Assembly (NCBI GenBank): GCA_030616775.1
Contig: JAUWWQ010000012.1
Location: 1-64,000 of the forward strand
DNA: 64,000 nucleotides
Source: Planctomycetota bacterium
Lineage (GTDB): Bacteria; Planctomycetota; Phycisphaerae; UBA1845
Reading direction: 5' to 3'
The notes beneath the pieces were generated by a model. The model ran no database searches. It saw only the letters and a program-made list of their open reading frames with translations, and was not told where the DNA came from. Below, in pieces: positions 33,938 through 42,133 of the stretch. A program made the position numbers and the translations under genes. The stretch's first letter is position 1. Each line of letters begins with the position of its first letter.

Positions 33938-35116
33938 TTGGTGTTGCGACTCAATTATGATGTCGTTACGGAACGATTAGTAGCGCGACTGGAGACGGAA
34001 GTGGTAGTCAAAGCGGTGGAGCAGAGTCCCCGTGTGTTGCTCGCCAAGATCGGGCTGGATGGTCATGATCGTGGCGTCAAGGTTCTGGCACGGTCGTTCC
34101 GGGACGCCGGGATCGAGGTGATCTACACCGGTTTGTGGCAGACCTGTGAGGCGACCATGCACGCGGCCTTGCAGGAGGACGTCGATGTGGTCGGGGTGAG
34201 CCTCCTGTCGGCCGCCCACATGACCGTGATGCCCCAGATTCTGAGCATTCGCAAGGAGCTCGGCATCGAGCAGATGCCGGTGGTGCTCGGCGGGATCGTT
34301 CCGGTGGCCGACTATCCCAAGTTGAAGGAAATGGGTATCGCGGCGGTCTTCAACCCCGGTTCATTTCTCGATAAGATCATCGAAACCATGCAGGAGCTGG
34401 CCTTGCACCGAGAGACTGTAGATTCCGACGAGATCCGTGCCGGGTATGCTCGCGGGGATACGCGGGCCCTGGCAAAGCTGATCACCGCCGTTCAGCACGG
34501 TGAAGATCTGAACGGCTGGACCCCGCCGCCCGGTCAGGCCACCATCATCGGGATAACCGGCGCCCCGGGTGTGGGGAAGAGTTCGTTTATCGGCCGGCTC
34601 GGCAAGCGGCTTAGAAATCGTGGCAAGAAAGTGGCCGTCGTAGCCATCGATCCGAGCAGCCCGGTCACCGGCGGGGCGCTGCTGGGTGACCGGTTGCGGA
34701 TGATGACCGGCGAGCCCGACGTGAACTTTTTCATCCGCAGCCTGTCGTCCGGGGACGTGCAGGGTGGTCTCGCCCCGCACTGCCGCGAAGTTGTCAATAT
34801 TCTCGACGGATTCGGGTTTGACTACGTCCTTGTGGAGACGGTGGGTGCCGGGCAGGCGGACGTGGCCATCCGCGAACTGACTGAGCACATTCTCCTGCTG
34901 CTCATGCCGGAAAGCGGCGACTCGATCCAGTTCTCCAAAGCCGGGGTGACGGAGATCGCCCGCGGTTTCGTACTTAATAAATGCGATCTTTCCGGTGCGG
35001 ATGCCACCGAGGCCCAACTTCGCAGCGCCGTGGGCGACAACCGCCCGTTGTGGAGAGTCAGCAGCGTCCGCGACGAAGGAATCGACGCCGTCGCAGATTG
35101 GGTGACATCACTTTAG
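33938..35116 (+). CDS. Cobalamin-binding mutase domain fused to MeaB/ArgK-type G protein
   Basis: Residues about 30-160 form the B12-binding domain with the cobalt-ligand motif LAKIGLDGHDRGVKVL (DxHxxG) and VVLGGIVP. Residues about 170-392 are a MeaB-type GTPase chaperone with P-loop GITGAPGVGKSSFIGRL, VVAIDPSSPVTGGALLGDR, VETVGAGQAD and the base motif NKCD. In IcmF these two domains are fused ahead of the mutase barrel; here the barrel is the separate gene at 29449. The product should supply cobalamin to it and protect it. The start is uncertain: TTG at 33938 or GTG at 33941 lie against a REP, and a GTG near 34003 also has an upstream purine-rich site. Confidence 0.88.
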   Translation: MVLRLNYDVVTERLVARLETEVVVKAVEQSPRVLLAKIGLDGHDRGVKVLARSFRDAGIEVIYTGLWQTCEATMHAALQEDVDVVGVSLLSAAHMTVMPQILSIRKELGIEQMPVVLGGIVPVADYPKLKEMGIAAVFNPGSFLDKIIETMQELALHRETVDSDEIRAGYARGDTRALAKLITAVQHGEDLNGWTPPPGQATIIGITGAPGVGKSSFIGRLGKRLRNRGKKVAVVAIDPSSPVTGGALLGDRLRMMTGEPDVNFFIRSLSSGDVQGGLAPHCREVVNILDGFGFDYVLVETVGAGQADVAIRELTEHILLLLMPESGDSIQFSKAGVTEIARGFVLNKCDLSGADATEAQLRSAVGDNRPLWRVSSVRDEGIDAVADWVTSL

Positions 35117-35136
35117 CACTGTGGACATGCCAGACC

Positions 35137-35224
35137 GAGCCGCAGGCTTCAGCCTGCGCGGTGGCACGATTGCCCTTTATGCTCATCCGTATTCGACCGT
35201 CCGCGCGGGCTTTAGCCTGCGCGG
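35137..35224. repeat. Dispersed GC-rich palindromes, copies 3 and 4
   Basis: gagccgcaggcttcagcc followed by tgcgcgg lies at 35137-35161, and ccgcgcgggctttagcct followed by gcgcgg at 35201-35224. Both share orientation with the copies at 8137 and 26820. Confidence 0.85.
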
Positions 35225-35324
35225 ATTATCAACACGTAACAACACTGCATACCACGAATATCCGCGCGTCCTGACCCTTGACGCTTCGCATAAAGGGGAA
35301 CAGGCCGCGGCTCGCTTGATTCCG

Positions 35325-35400
35325 AAAGGGGACTGGCTCCGAGCTCATGACCGATCACGCCACCGAGAAGCGCCCCCGGCGAGGTGCCTGTACCCTTTTT
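35325..35400. mobile_element. 78-bp MITE-like element, copy 1
   Basis: It begins aaaggggactggctccgag and ends cgaggtgcctgtaccc plus TTTTT, so the ends are imperfect inverted repeats (AAAAGGGGAC and GTCCCCTTTT type). The interior matches copy 2 almost throughout. It lacks two A residues at the left end. Confidence 0.75.
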
Positions 35401-35430
35401 CAACAGGCTCCTAGCGCAGCACGACAACGG

Positions 35431-35508
35431 AAAAAGGGGACTGGCTCCGAGTTCATGGCTGATCACGTCACCGAAAAGCGCCCCCGGCGAGGTGCCTGTA
35501 CCCTTTTT
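35431..35508. mobile_element. 78-bp MITE-like element, copy 2
   Basis: It starts aaaaaggggactggctccga and ends in ggtgcctgtaccctttt plus T; it lies 31 bases after copy 1 in direct orientation with only a few internal differences. No coding capacity. Confidence 0.8.
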
Positions 35509-35719
35509 CAACGCGCAGCATCAACCTCTGCCCCTGCGAATCGCCGGCCTTCGTTCGGTCGCCGCGTCAGCCACGCTGCACCAACGGTGGCGGGCACACC
35601 GGCGTTGCAGCGGCCGCCACTCCATGTTATGCTTCCTGCATGTTATTGAGCGGCGCCTGACCAAGCCCTTTACTGGCGGGAGTTTGACCTATAGTCTTAC
35701 GGTGAATCATGTGTGCCTT

Positions 35720-35905
35720 TTGCGCGCGACTTTTGGCGGCGGCGTAGGCGCGCCTTGGGTTCCGGCCGTCAACAACGCCGGCACCTGGGGCCGCTGGGCA
35801 TTCATCGAAATCACCGACCCGTGGGACGCGAAGAACACGATTCGCACGTTGCTTGCCACGGCACCAGATACCGCGAAAGGCGATCCACATGCTAACGCGA
35901 CTTAG
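35720..35905 (+). pseudogene. C-terminal stub of a restriction-helicase-like protein
   Basis: The frame ending at 35905 reads PWVPAVNNAGTWGRWAFIEI and then TDPWDAKNTIRTLL. This is the typical ending of large type III/BPTD_3080-like restriction helicases (pattern VPAVNN.G.WGRWAF.EI.DPW). The rest of the protein, normally many hundreds of residues, is gone and replaced by palindromes and MITE copies. Its stop overlaps the ATPase start at 35889 by 17 bases, so the operon coupling to the ATPase has survived the deletion. Confidence 0.65.
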
Positions 35906-37628
35906 ACTGTGCAACTTCAAACGATTCGACCGTGCCGACATCGAACTTGGCAAGTCGGTTGTGTTCATCGGTCCGAACAATTCCGGGAAGACAAGCGCGA
36001 TGCAAGCGCTCGCTCTTTGGGATGTGGGGCTCCGTCTCTGGAGCGAGAAGCGCGGTGTGAAAGGATCGCACGAGAAGCACCGAGGTGTTCCGATTAACCG
36101 GCGCGACCTAATCGCGATCCCCACGCCCGCCACGAACCTGCTCTGGCGGGGCACGGACGTCCGTAAGTCACAGGTGATCGACGGAAAACAGCAACCGCGG
36201 AACATTCGGATCGACGTAACCGTCGAAGGCATCACTAATGGCAGGGCATGGTCCTGCGGCTTGGAGTTTGATTACAGCAACGAAGAGTCCTTCGGTTGCC
36301 GCCCCCTTCGCCTACCGGGGCAAGAGGATGTACTCGTCCGCAAAGCGCAGTTCTCGGAAATCCCAAACGAGGCGACGGCCCTGAAGATCGCCTATCTACC
36401 TCCCATGTCGGGGCTGGCCGACCGGGAGTTCATCAAGCAGCAAGGTGAGATAGGCTTCCTGATCGGGCAGGGGCAGACGGCCCAGATTCTTCGGAATCTC
36501 TGCCATCAGTTATTCCAGAAGGACGACGCGATGGCATGGAAGAACGTGACGGCACAGATCAAGTCGTTGTTCGGCGCGAGACTCCTCGATCCGGAATACA
36601 TCCCAGAGCGAAGCGAAATCGTCATGCGATACGAAGAGGATGACGCGCACCTCGACCTGTCCAGCGCCGGTCGCGGCTTGCAGCAAACGCTCCTCCTGCT
36701 CGCTTACCTGTACGCCAATCCCGACACCGTGCTTTTGCTGGACGAGCCCGATGCCCACCTGGAGACCGTGCGCCAACGCGAGATTTACAAACTGCTTTCT
36801 TCCATCTCCGACCAGCAGAACTCGCAAATCATCGCCGCCAGCCATTCCGAGGTGGTGCTCAATGAAGCAGCGGGCAGCGGCAAGGTTGTTGCCTTCGTCG
36901 GGAAACCTCACGTGCTGAACGACAAGGGCAGTCAGGTTCTCAAAGCGCTCAACAGCATCGGGTGGGACCAATATTATCAGGCCGAAGCGACGGGGTGGGT
37001 CTTGTATCTTGAAGCGTCGAGCGACCTCGCGATTCTACAAGCGTTCGCCGAGACCCTTAAGCATCCCGCAGCGAAGTATCTGGAGCGCCCCTTCGTACAC
37101 TATGTCTCGAATCACCCACAAAAGGCTCGCGATCACTTCTTCGGCCTCCGCGAGGCCAAGGGTGATCTGCACGGCATTGCCATCTTCGACCGACTGGATA
37201 AGAAGCTCGTCACGGATAGCGACCTAGTGGAACTCATGTGGAGTCGTCGTGAGATTGAAAACTACTTCTGCGCAGAAGAGGTCCTCCTGGCCTGGTTGCG
37301 GCCGCACGATCAACCGGATGACCTTTTCGGTGACGCCGAGGCCCGGAAGCGCGAAGACGTAATGCGTGAAGCCATCGCCGAAGTGACGCGCCTACTTGAA
37401 ATCGATGAAGAGTCTCCGTGGTCAGACGACGTAAAGGCGACCGATGACGTTCTCGACCGCGTATTTCGGGTCTTCTTCAAGAAGCTGGAACTCCCTCTTA
37501 CGTTCCGAAAATCGGACTACCATGTCTTGGCGAAACTCGTTCACAAGGACAACCTCGATTCCGAAGTGACCGACAAGCTGGACGCTATTGTCGAAGTGGC
37601 GGACAGGGTGCAAGCGAGACCGGAATAG
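35889..37628 (+). CDS. OLD-like AAA ATPase with degenerate TOPRIM region, 579 aa
   Basis: The N-terminal half is an AAA_21 ATPase: MLTRLRLCNFKRFDRADIEL, Walker A VVFIGPNNSGKTSAM (about 25-39), SSAGRGLQQTLLLLAYL, Walker B DTVLLLDEPDAHLE and the His switch IIAASHSEVVLNEA. The C-terminal half has TOPRIM-like strands (WVLYLEASSDLAILQAF and GIAIFDRLDKK) and MWSRREIENYF as in OLD-family nucleases, but the Gly after the first Glu is Ala. The ATG at 35889 lies within the end of a restriction-helicase remnant. OLD proteins act as phage-exclusion nucleases; activity of this variant is open. It was probably the accessory ATPase of a restriction operon. Confidence 0.82.
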   Translation: MLTRLRLCNFKRFDRADIELGKSVVFIGPNNSGKTSAMQALALWDVGLRLWSEKRGVKGSHEKHRGVPINRRDLIAIPTPATNLLWRGTDVRKSQVIDGKQQPRNIRIDVTVEGITNGRAWSCGLEFDYSNEESFGCRPLRLPGQEDVLVRKAQFSEIPNEATALKIAYLPPMSGLADREFIKQQGEIGFLIGQGQTAQILRNLCHQLFQKDDAMAWKNVTAQIKSLFGARLLDPEYIPERSEIVMRYEEDDAHLDLSSAGRGLQQTLLLLAYLYANPDTVLLLDEPDAHLETVRQREIYKLLSSISDQQNSQIIAASHSEVVLNEAAGSGKVVAFVGKPHVLNDKGSQVLKALNSIGWDQYYQAEATGWVLYLEASSDLAILQAFAETLKHPAAKYLERPFVHYVSNHPQKARDHFFGLREAKGDLHGIAIFDRLDKKLVTDSDLVELMWSRREIENYFCAEEVLLAWLRPHDQPDDLFGDAEARKREDVMREAIAEVTRLLEIDEESPWSDDVKATDDVLDRVFRVFFKKLELPLTFRKSDYHVLAKLVHKDNLDSEVTDKLDAIVEVADRVQARPE

Positions 37629-37630
37629 AT

Positions 37631-37699
37631 ATGGCAAAGAAGACGACCAAGAATAAGACAGGGCCGGAGAAAAAGCTCGCCACGATCCGGCACGACTAA
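37631..37699 (+). pseudogene. 22-codon N-terminal stub after the ATPase
   Basis: Two bases after the ATPase stop an ATG opens a short Lys-rich frame, MAKKTTKNKTGPEKKLATIR, ending at 37699. Starts of this kind occur in type I-like methyltransferase subunits, which would suit the restriction context, but 22 codons are too few to prove it. It ends where a reverse-strand gene begins, which suggests a deletion boundary. Confidence 0.4.
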
Positions 37700-37854
37700 A
37701 AGCGCGCAAACATCCCCACCTGATCCTCGAAATCGGCGAACGTCGCACCTTTCAGGGGAACGCTTTCATCGTCCGGAATCAACCGATCCAACTGTGCGGC
37801 GAACGCCGAAAGTATCCGCGCCCGCGCCTTCTGACGTGTTCTGCTTGCTGACAT
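37696..37854 (-). CDS. Small hypothetical protein, 52 aa
   Basis: The ATG at 37854 is preceded by a strong GGAGGAAG site. The product begins MSASRTRQKARARILSAFAA and ends PLKGATFADFEDQ plus a short hydrophobic tail. The composition is that of a genuine small soluble protein, but no family is recognised. In-frame sequence upstream of this start is poor. It converges on the defence remnant and overlaps its last four bases. Confidence 0.55.
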   Translation of the reverse strand: MSASRTRQKARARILSAFAAQLDRLIPDDESVPLKGATFADFEDQVGMFARF

Positions 37855-38300
37855 GAATGGCTTCCTCCATGAAGCACTACCCGAAACGTCCGGGTCCGCC
37901 GTCCGTGCCCGACCCCGCCGCAATCATAACACAAAAAACACCCGCCTAAACTGTCACGGACCCGGTGTGCCGTCCTCCCAACCGGGCGATCCTGTGGTAC
38001 TACGACTCCCTGTACCAGGCGACCAGCCAAGTAGGGCCGGTCGATGACCCGTCTTGATCATTTACGTGGAGTGCGGGCAGGCCCTATGTTGGTGTGATGC
38101 CGATTCCGGTGCGCGGGGATTTGCTCTCGCTTGAAGCGGAGCCGCCGTGCAGGTAGAATCGTGCCCACGGAGACGGCAAATGGGGAATCTCGGATTGATT
38201 AAGGGCAAATAATGCCATCCCAAACTCGAATACTGAGCTGGATGCGTGGTAGGACGGTGGGGCAGTGTCCCATCCGACTGGCCCGCGCGGAGGATTGATA
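37855..38300. other. Intergenic, no gene seen
   Basis: About 445 bases of non-coding DNA between the end of the defence island and the next gene. Nothing is recognised apart from ordinary GC-rich sequence. Confidence 0.45.
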
Positions 38301-38576
38301 ATGCCACTGTCACTCGCTGAGATGGACTGGAACTCGCTGCTGCAGAATGAACTACTTCCTGTCTTGGTGATGCTCGGAGTCGGCGGACTCATCGGCATGG
38401 CTGCTATCATCGCCGTGCAATGGCGGAAAGCCTACGAGGCTCGCCTGAAGGAAAAGATGATTGACCGTGGGTTCACCGCCGACGAAATTGTGCGCGTTAT
38501 CAACGCTCGGGTCAGCGAAAAGCGGAGGTGTGAAACAGCACACTTTGCAGACCGGGGCGAGCCAGTTGCACGTTGA
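38301..38576 (+). CDS. Single-pass membrane protein, 91 aa
   Basis: A GGAGG site precedes the ATG at 38301. One membrane helix (ELLPVLVMLGVGGLIGMAAI, residues about 16-37) is followed by a charged cytoplasmic tail with KEKMIDRGFTADEIVRVIN, a pattern common in small planctomycete and proteobacterial membrane proteins linked to envelope or signalling functions. The role is unknown. A later in-frame tail of about 20 residues is less conserved in appearance. Confidence 0.65.
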   Translation: MPLSLAEMDWNSLLQNELLPVLVMLGVGGLIGMAAIIAVQWRKAYEARLKEKMIDRGFTADEIVRVINARVSEKRRCETAHFADRGEPVAR

Positions 38577-38720
38577 TGGATCCCCTTTTATAGACATTTT
38601 CGTGACGGCGGGGAACGGTGGCCTGGGCAACCCCACGGCCTCGGATTCGGACCTAGGGGCCGTCCATCGCCGCCGGCATAGTTGGCCGACTCCATGCAGA
38701 CTAAGCGGAAGGTCGCAAAC

Positions 38721-40064
38721 ATGAATGCCAAAATGCGGTGCCATGCCCTTAACATCATCTGTACCGTCAACCTAGTCAGCGCTTCGGCACTCGCTGTGAG
38801 TGAACGTGCTGAGATCAACCTGAACCTGGCCGGGCAATACTTCCAGGAAGCGCGTGCAGTCTGCACCAGGGACGCCGGGCGGCTTTGGGGGGTCAGTCTT
38901 TGTGGTCCGATGCTATTCGTCGACCCGGTGAGCCGTACCATCGTCGCGAACCAGGCCGATCAAGACGGCCTCCTGCGCAAGAAGGACGGGCTCTTCGTCG
39001 GCCGCTTACCCGCCGATCAACTCATTGCGAACACGCCCACCCGATGGGCCGGTACACATTGGGCGATGATCGTCTGGCCGTTGCCGCAGGATCAGCGCGC
39101 CCGGGGGCGACTTATGGCCCACGAGCTGTGGCACCTCGTTCAACACCAGCTTTTGCCCGGCGTTCAAACGAACCTTGGCATGCCCAACACTTCCAACAGT
39201 CACCTGGACACGCGTGAGGGCCGCATCTTCCTACAGCTCGAATGGCGGGCCCTGGAAGCGGCCCTGCGAAGGGAAGAACCGGACCGACGCACTGCCCTCG
39301 AAGACGCCCTGGTGTTTAGAGCATATCGACGATCGTTGTTTCCAAGTGCCGCAGCCCAAGAGCGGAGCTTGGAGCTGAACGAGGGTCTCGCTGAATACAC
39401 CGGCGTAAGACTCTCGACGAAGTCGGATCGCGAGGCGATAGACGATGCAGTAACCGTTCTGCGTCAAGGCACACGGAGAGAGACTTTCGTGCGCTCATTC
39501 GCCTACGCATCGGGTCCGGCCTACGGTCTTCTGCTCGACCATGCCGCCCCCGACTGGCGAGAGGCGCAGACCTTGGCCGCCGACCTGGGCGATCTGCTGC
39601 GTGCGGCGCTGTCCATCGACCTTCCGACCGCACTCAAAGACGAGGCTGGGCAACGCGCGAAACGGTATAACGGTAAGCAACTGATGGCCGACGAAGCCAA
39701 GCGCGACACGACCCGGCAAGAACGCCTCGCCCGATACCGTGCCCACTTTGTCGACGGTCCTGTCCTGATCATACCTCTTACGCATCCGAGTGTGCAGTTC
39801 AACCCCGGCAATCTTCACCCGCTTGGTGATCTCGGAACGGTCTATCCCACCATGACGCTCAGCGACGCCTGGGGAATCCTGACTGTCGAGAAGGGCGCGC
39901 TAATGAACACAAACTGGTCCGAAGTGCGCGTAACAGCACCGAAGGACACAACCGCCCGGCCCGTCAAAGGTGACGGCTGGATACTGGAACTCAACATAGA
40001 CTGGATGTTGCAGCCCGGGATACGCACAGGGAGTTACATGTTGGCGCGCTTGTCGGGTGGCTGA
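38721..40064 (+). CDS. Exported zinc-metalloprotease-like protein, 447 aa
   Basis: An N-terminal hydrophobic segment (NIICTVNLVSASALA) is a probable signal peptide. The sequence LMAHELWHLVQHQL carries an HExxH zinc motif, and ELNEGLAEYTG about 100 residues later supplies the expected third ligand Glu, as in gluzincin-type peptidases. The C-terminal 150 residues are beta-rich with no known domain. I chose the ATG at 38721 because it precedes the signal-like segment; ATG 38694 and TTG 38682 are alternatives. A substrate cannot be guessed. Confidence 0.7.
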   Translation: MNAKMRCHALNIICTVNLVSASALAVSERAEINLNLAGQYFQEARAVCTRDAGRLWGVSLCGPMLFVDPVSRTIVANQADQDGLLRKKDGLFVGRLPADQLIANTPTRWAGTHWAMIVWPLPQDQRARGRLMAHELWHLVQHQLLPGVQTNLGMPNTSNSHLDTREGRIFLQLEWRALEAALRREEPDRRTALEDALVFRAYRRSLFPSAAAQERSLELNEGLAEYTGVRLSTKSDREAIDDAVTVLRQGTRRETFVRSFAYASGPAYGLLLDHAAPDWREAQTLAADLGDLLRAALSIDLPTALKDEAGQRAKRYNGKQLMADEAKRDTTRQERLARYRAHFVDGPVLIIPLTHPSVQFNPGNLHPLGDLGTVYPTMTLSDAWGILTVEKGALMNTNWSEVRVTAPKDTTARPVKGDGWILELNIDWMLQPGIRTGSYMLARLSGG

Positions 40065-40100
40065 GGACCGAGTCCACCACAAGATCCGGGTTTAAGCAAG

Positions 40101-40171
40101 ACTATCATCACTGGACCCAGAATCCCTTCTCGGTCCTCTGGCAGGTGCCGAGAGAGAATTCTCGGCACAGT
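40101..40171. repeat. Hairpin-bearing 70-bp repeat, copy A
   Basis: The stretch from actatcatcactgg to gccgagagagaattctcggc matches, as a reverse complement, the DNA at 52614-52683. It ends in a hairpin GTGCCGAGA..TCTCGGCAC. The following 30 bases (agtcg...gatactag) match the bases after copy B in the same, not the inverted, orientation. Confidence 0.7.
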
Positions 40172-40201
40172 GTGTAGTCGTATTACTTGTGAAACACGAT
40201 A

Positions 40202-41245
40202 CTAGGCTGCCAACGAGTTGAGAACATCGCGCACCGCGATGATCGCGCGGTTGATGTCCCCTCGAGATACATCCAGGTGTGTCACTGCCCGTACGCGCTG
40301 CGGGGCCAGCGGCAATATCCACACACCCCGTTCGTGCAGGGCATCACAGAATGACTGAGCCGTGCCGATCGCTTCATCGACATCGAAATAGACGATGTTC
40401 GTCTCAACCGTACTCGGGTCGATGGAGACTCCGGGCATCTCCGCCAGTGCATTGGCCAAGTGCTTGGCATTGGCATGATCTTCGGCCAAGCGATCGACGT
40501 TGTGCTCAAGCGCGTATAGCGCCCCAGCCGCGATAATACCGGCTTGCCGCATTCCTCCACCGAACATTTTGCGGAACCGATGGACGCGCTGGATTATCTC
40601 AGCGGAACCTGCGACGGCCGACCCGACAGGCGCTCCCAGCCCCTTCGAGAAGCAGATCGCAACGGTATCGAAGTGCCGTGTATATTCGTGCGGCGAATGG
40701 CCGGTGGCGACGCAGGCGTTAAGCAACCTTGCACCATCCAAGTGCATCCGCAGACCGTGCTCGTCGGCGACTTCACGAATCGACGCGATCTGATCAACCG
40801 GCCAGATGCTGCCGCCGCCACGATTATGCGTATTCTCCACAACGACGAGGGCCGACCGTGGATAGTGGGAGTCCGCCGGCCGCACTGCCGTGCGCACGTC
40901 TTCCGGGTGAAACAGTCCGCGCTCACCGCCGAGCAATCGCAGTGAACAACCCGACAAACCGGCTGGGGCGCCGGCCTCGTAATGATAAATGTGGCTGTCC
41001 GCATGCGCTATGATCTCATCACCCGGCTGGGTCTGGGCGCGAATCGCAGTCTGGTTGGCCATGGTTCCGGAGGGAACGTAGATCGCCGCCTCCTGCCCCA
41101 GGAGGGAGGCCACTTTCTCCTGGAGGCGGTTGACGGTCGGGTCATCGCCGAACACATCGTCGCCGACCTGAGCCTCCGCGATCGCCTTCCGCATCCCAGG
41201 CGACGGCCTGGTGACCGTGTCGCTCCGCAAATCCACCACACCCAC
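40202..41245 (-). CDS. ltaE: Low-specificity L-threonine aldolase
   Basis: This PLP enzyme splits L-threonine or L-allo-threonine into glycine and acetaldehyde. The start [58 protein letters not shown] and the PLP-lysine motif [12 protein letters not shown] are all present, with normal length (347 aa). It stands alone on the reverse strand, 127 bases from a repeat of the 70-bp family. It may supply glycine; no regulatory site is seen. Confidence 0.95.
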   Translation of the reverse strand: MGVVDLRSDTVTRPSPGMRKAIAEAQVGDDVFGDDPTVNRLQEKVASLLGQEAAIYVPSGTMANQTAIRAQTQPGDEIIAHADSHIYHYEAGAPAGLSGCSLRLLGGERGLFHPEDVRTAVRPADSHYPRSALVVVENTHNRGGGSIWPVDQIASIREVADEHGLRMHLDGARLLNACVATGHSPHEYTRHFDTVAICFSKGLGAPVGSAVAGSAEIIQRVHRFRKMFGGGMRQAGIIAAGALYALEHNVDRLAEDHANAKHLANALAEMPGVSIDPSTVETNIVYFDVDEAIGTAQSFCDALHERGVWILPLAPQRVRAVTHLDVSRGDINRAIIAVRDVLNSLAA

Positions 41246-42133
41246 GTTGCTTGTCTCTCCAGGTATTGGCTCGACCTTTCGATTCCGGGTGTTCGGGGTC
41301 TCCCGACGTTAGCGACCATCTGCGCCAAATGGTCTTTATGCCGTTAGCTCTTGCCCATCATCTCGTGACGGATTCTGGTCTCCACTTGGAGTATGTTGTC
41401 GCCCGCAAGCTATACCAGGGCCAGAAGATCAGTCATGCTCGACTCTTCCCGGGCGAGAAATCGCCTGGTGAGGATCTTAAATCCCATTCGATCCGGCACA
41501 CGCGCCATAGCCGGGTACGAATGAACTGCGCGAAACTCAGCCGTAATCTACACTGTTCAGCTTGCCGTTCATCGCCTCGGATATCATCACTGCAAGCCAT
41601 CATTTCCTTCTAACCTGATGAGTGTCCCAAGCACATTTCTCCTCCACCATAGGGAGATCGTACGGAGCCAACCGTTCGGCGTCAATTCACGGCAGGACAC
41701 CCGTATGCGGAGCTACCGCCTCCGTCTGTGTCGGTGCGGGCACACGTAGCCTTGCTAGGGTGCTGGCACCCAGCCCGTCTGGAGTTCCCGCAGTGTCGTT
41801 GTCTGGGCCATGAGAACTGGTTAGAATCGAGAGGCTTGTGTAAGGGCCGATTAGGCTGCGGGGGATCAAATCGCGCGATCGCAGCACGATCGAGCATACC
41901 CCGAGCCCGGAGAATACGAGAATACGAGATGGTGCGTGGCATTACGCATATTGATGTTGCAAATGGAGTTCCAAGAGACCGAAAAACACGTGGGCGACCT
42001 GAGGCATGCAACGCTATCCCGCGCTGTTAAAGTAACTGCAGACGACCTGACGATGTCCGGCGCATGACGGCAGAGCGACACTCCGCTCTTGTGGAAGGCT
42101 CAGCGACATCTGATGACTAGGAGCAAGTGAACT
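41246..42133. other. Intergenic, 0.9 kb without a supported gene
   Basis: The stretch separates two divergent genes and must carry both promoters. Open frames exist but none has a credible product, and no RNA gene or long repeat is seen. A small direct repeat gaatacga occurs twice near 41920. Confidence 0.45.
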
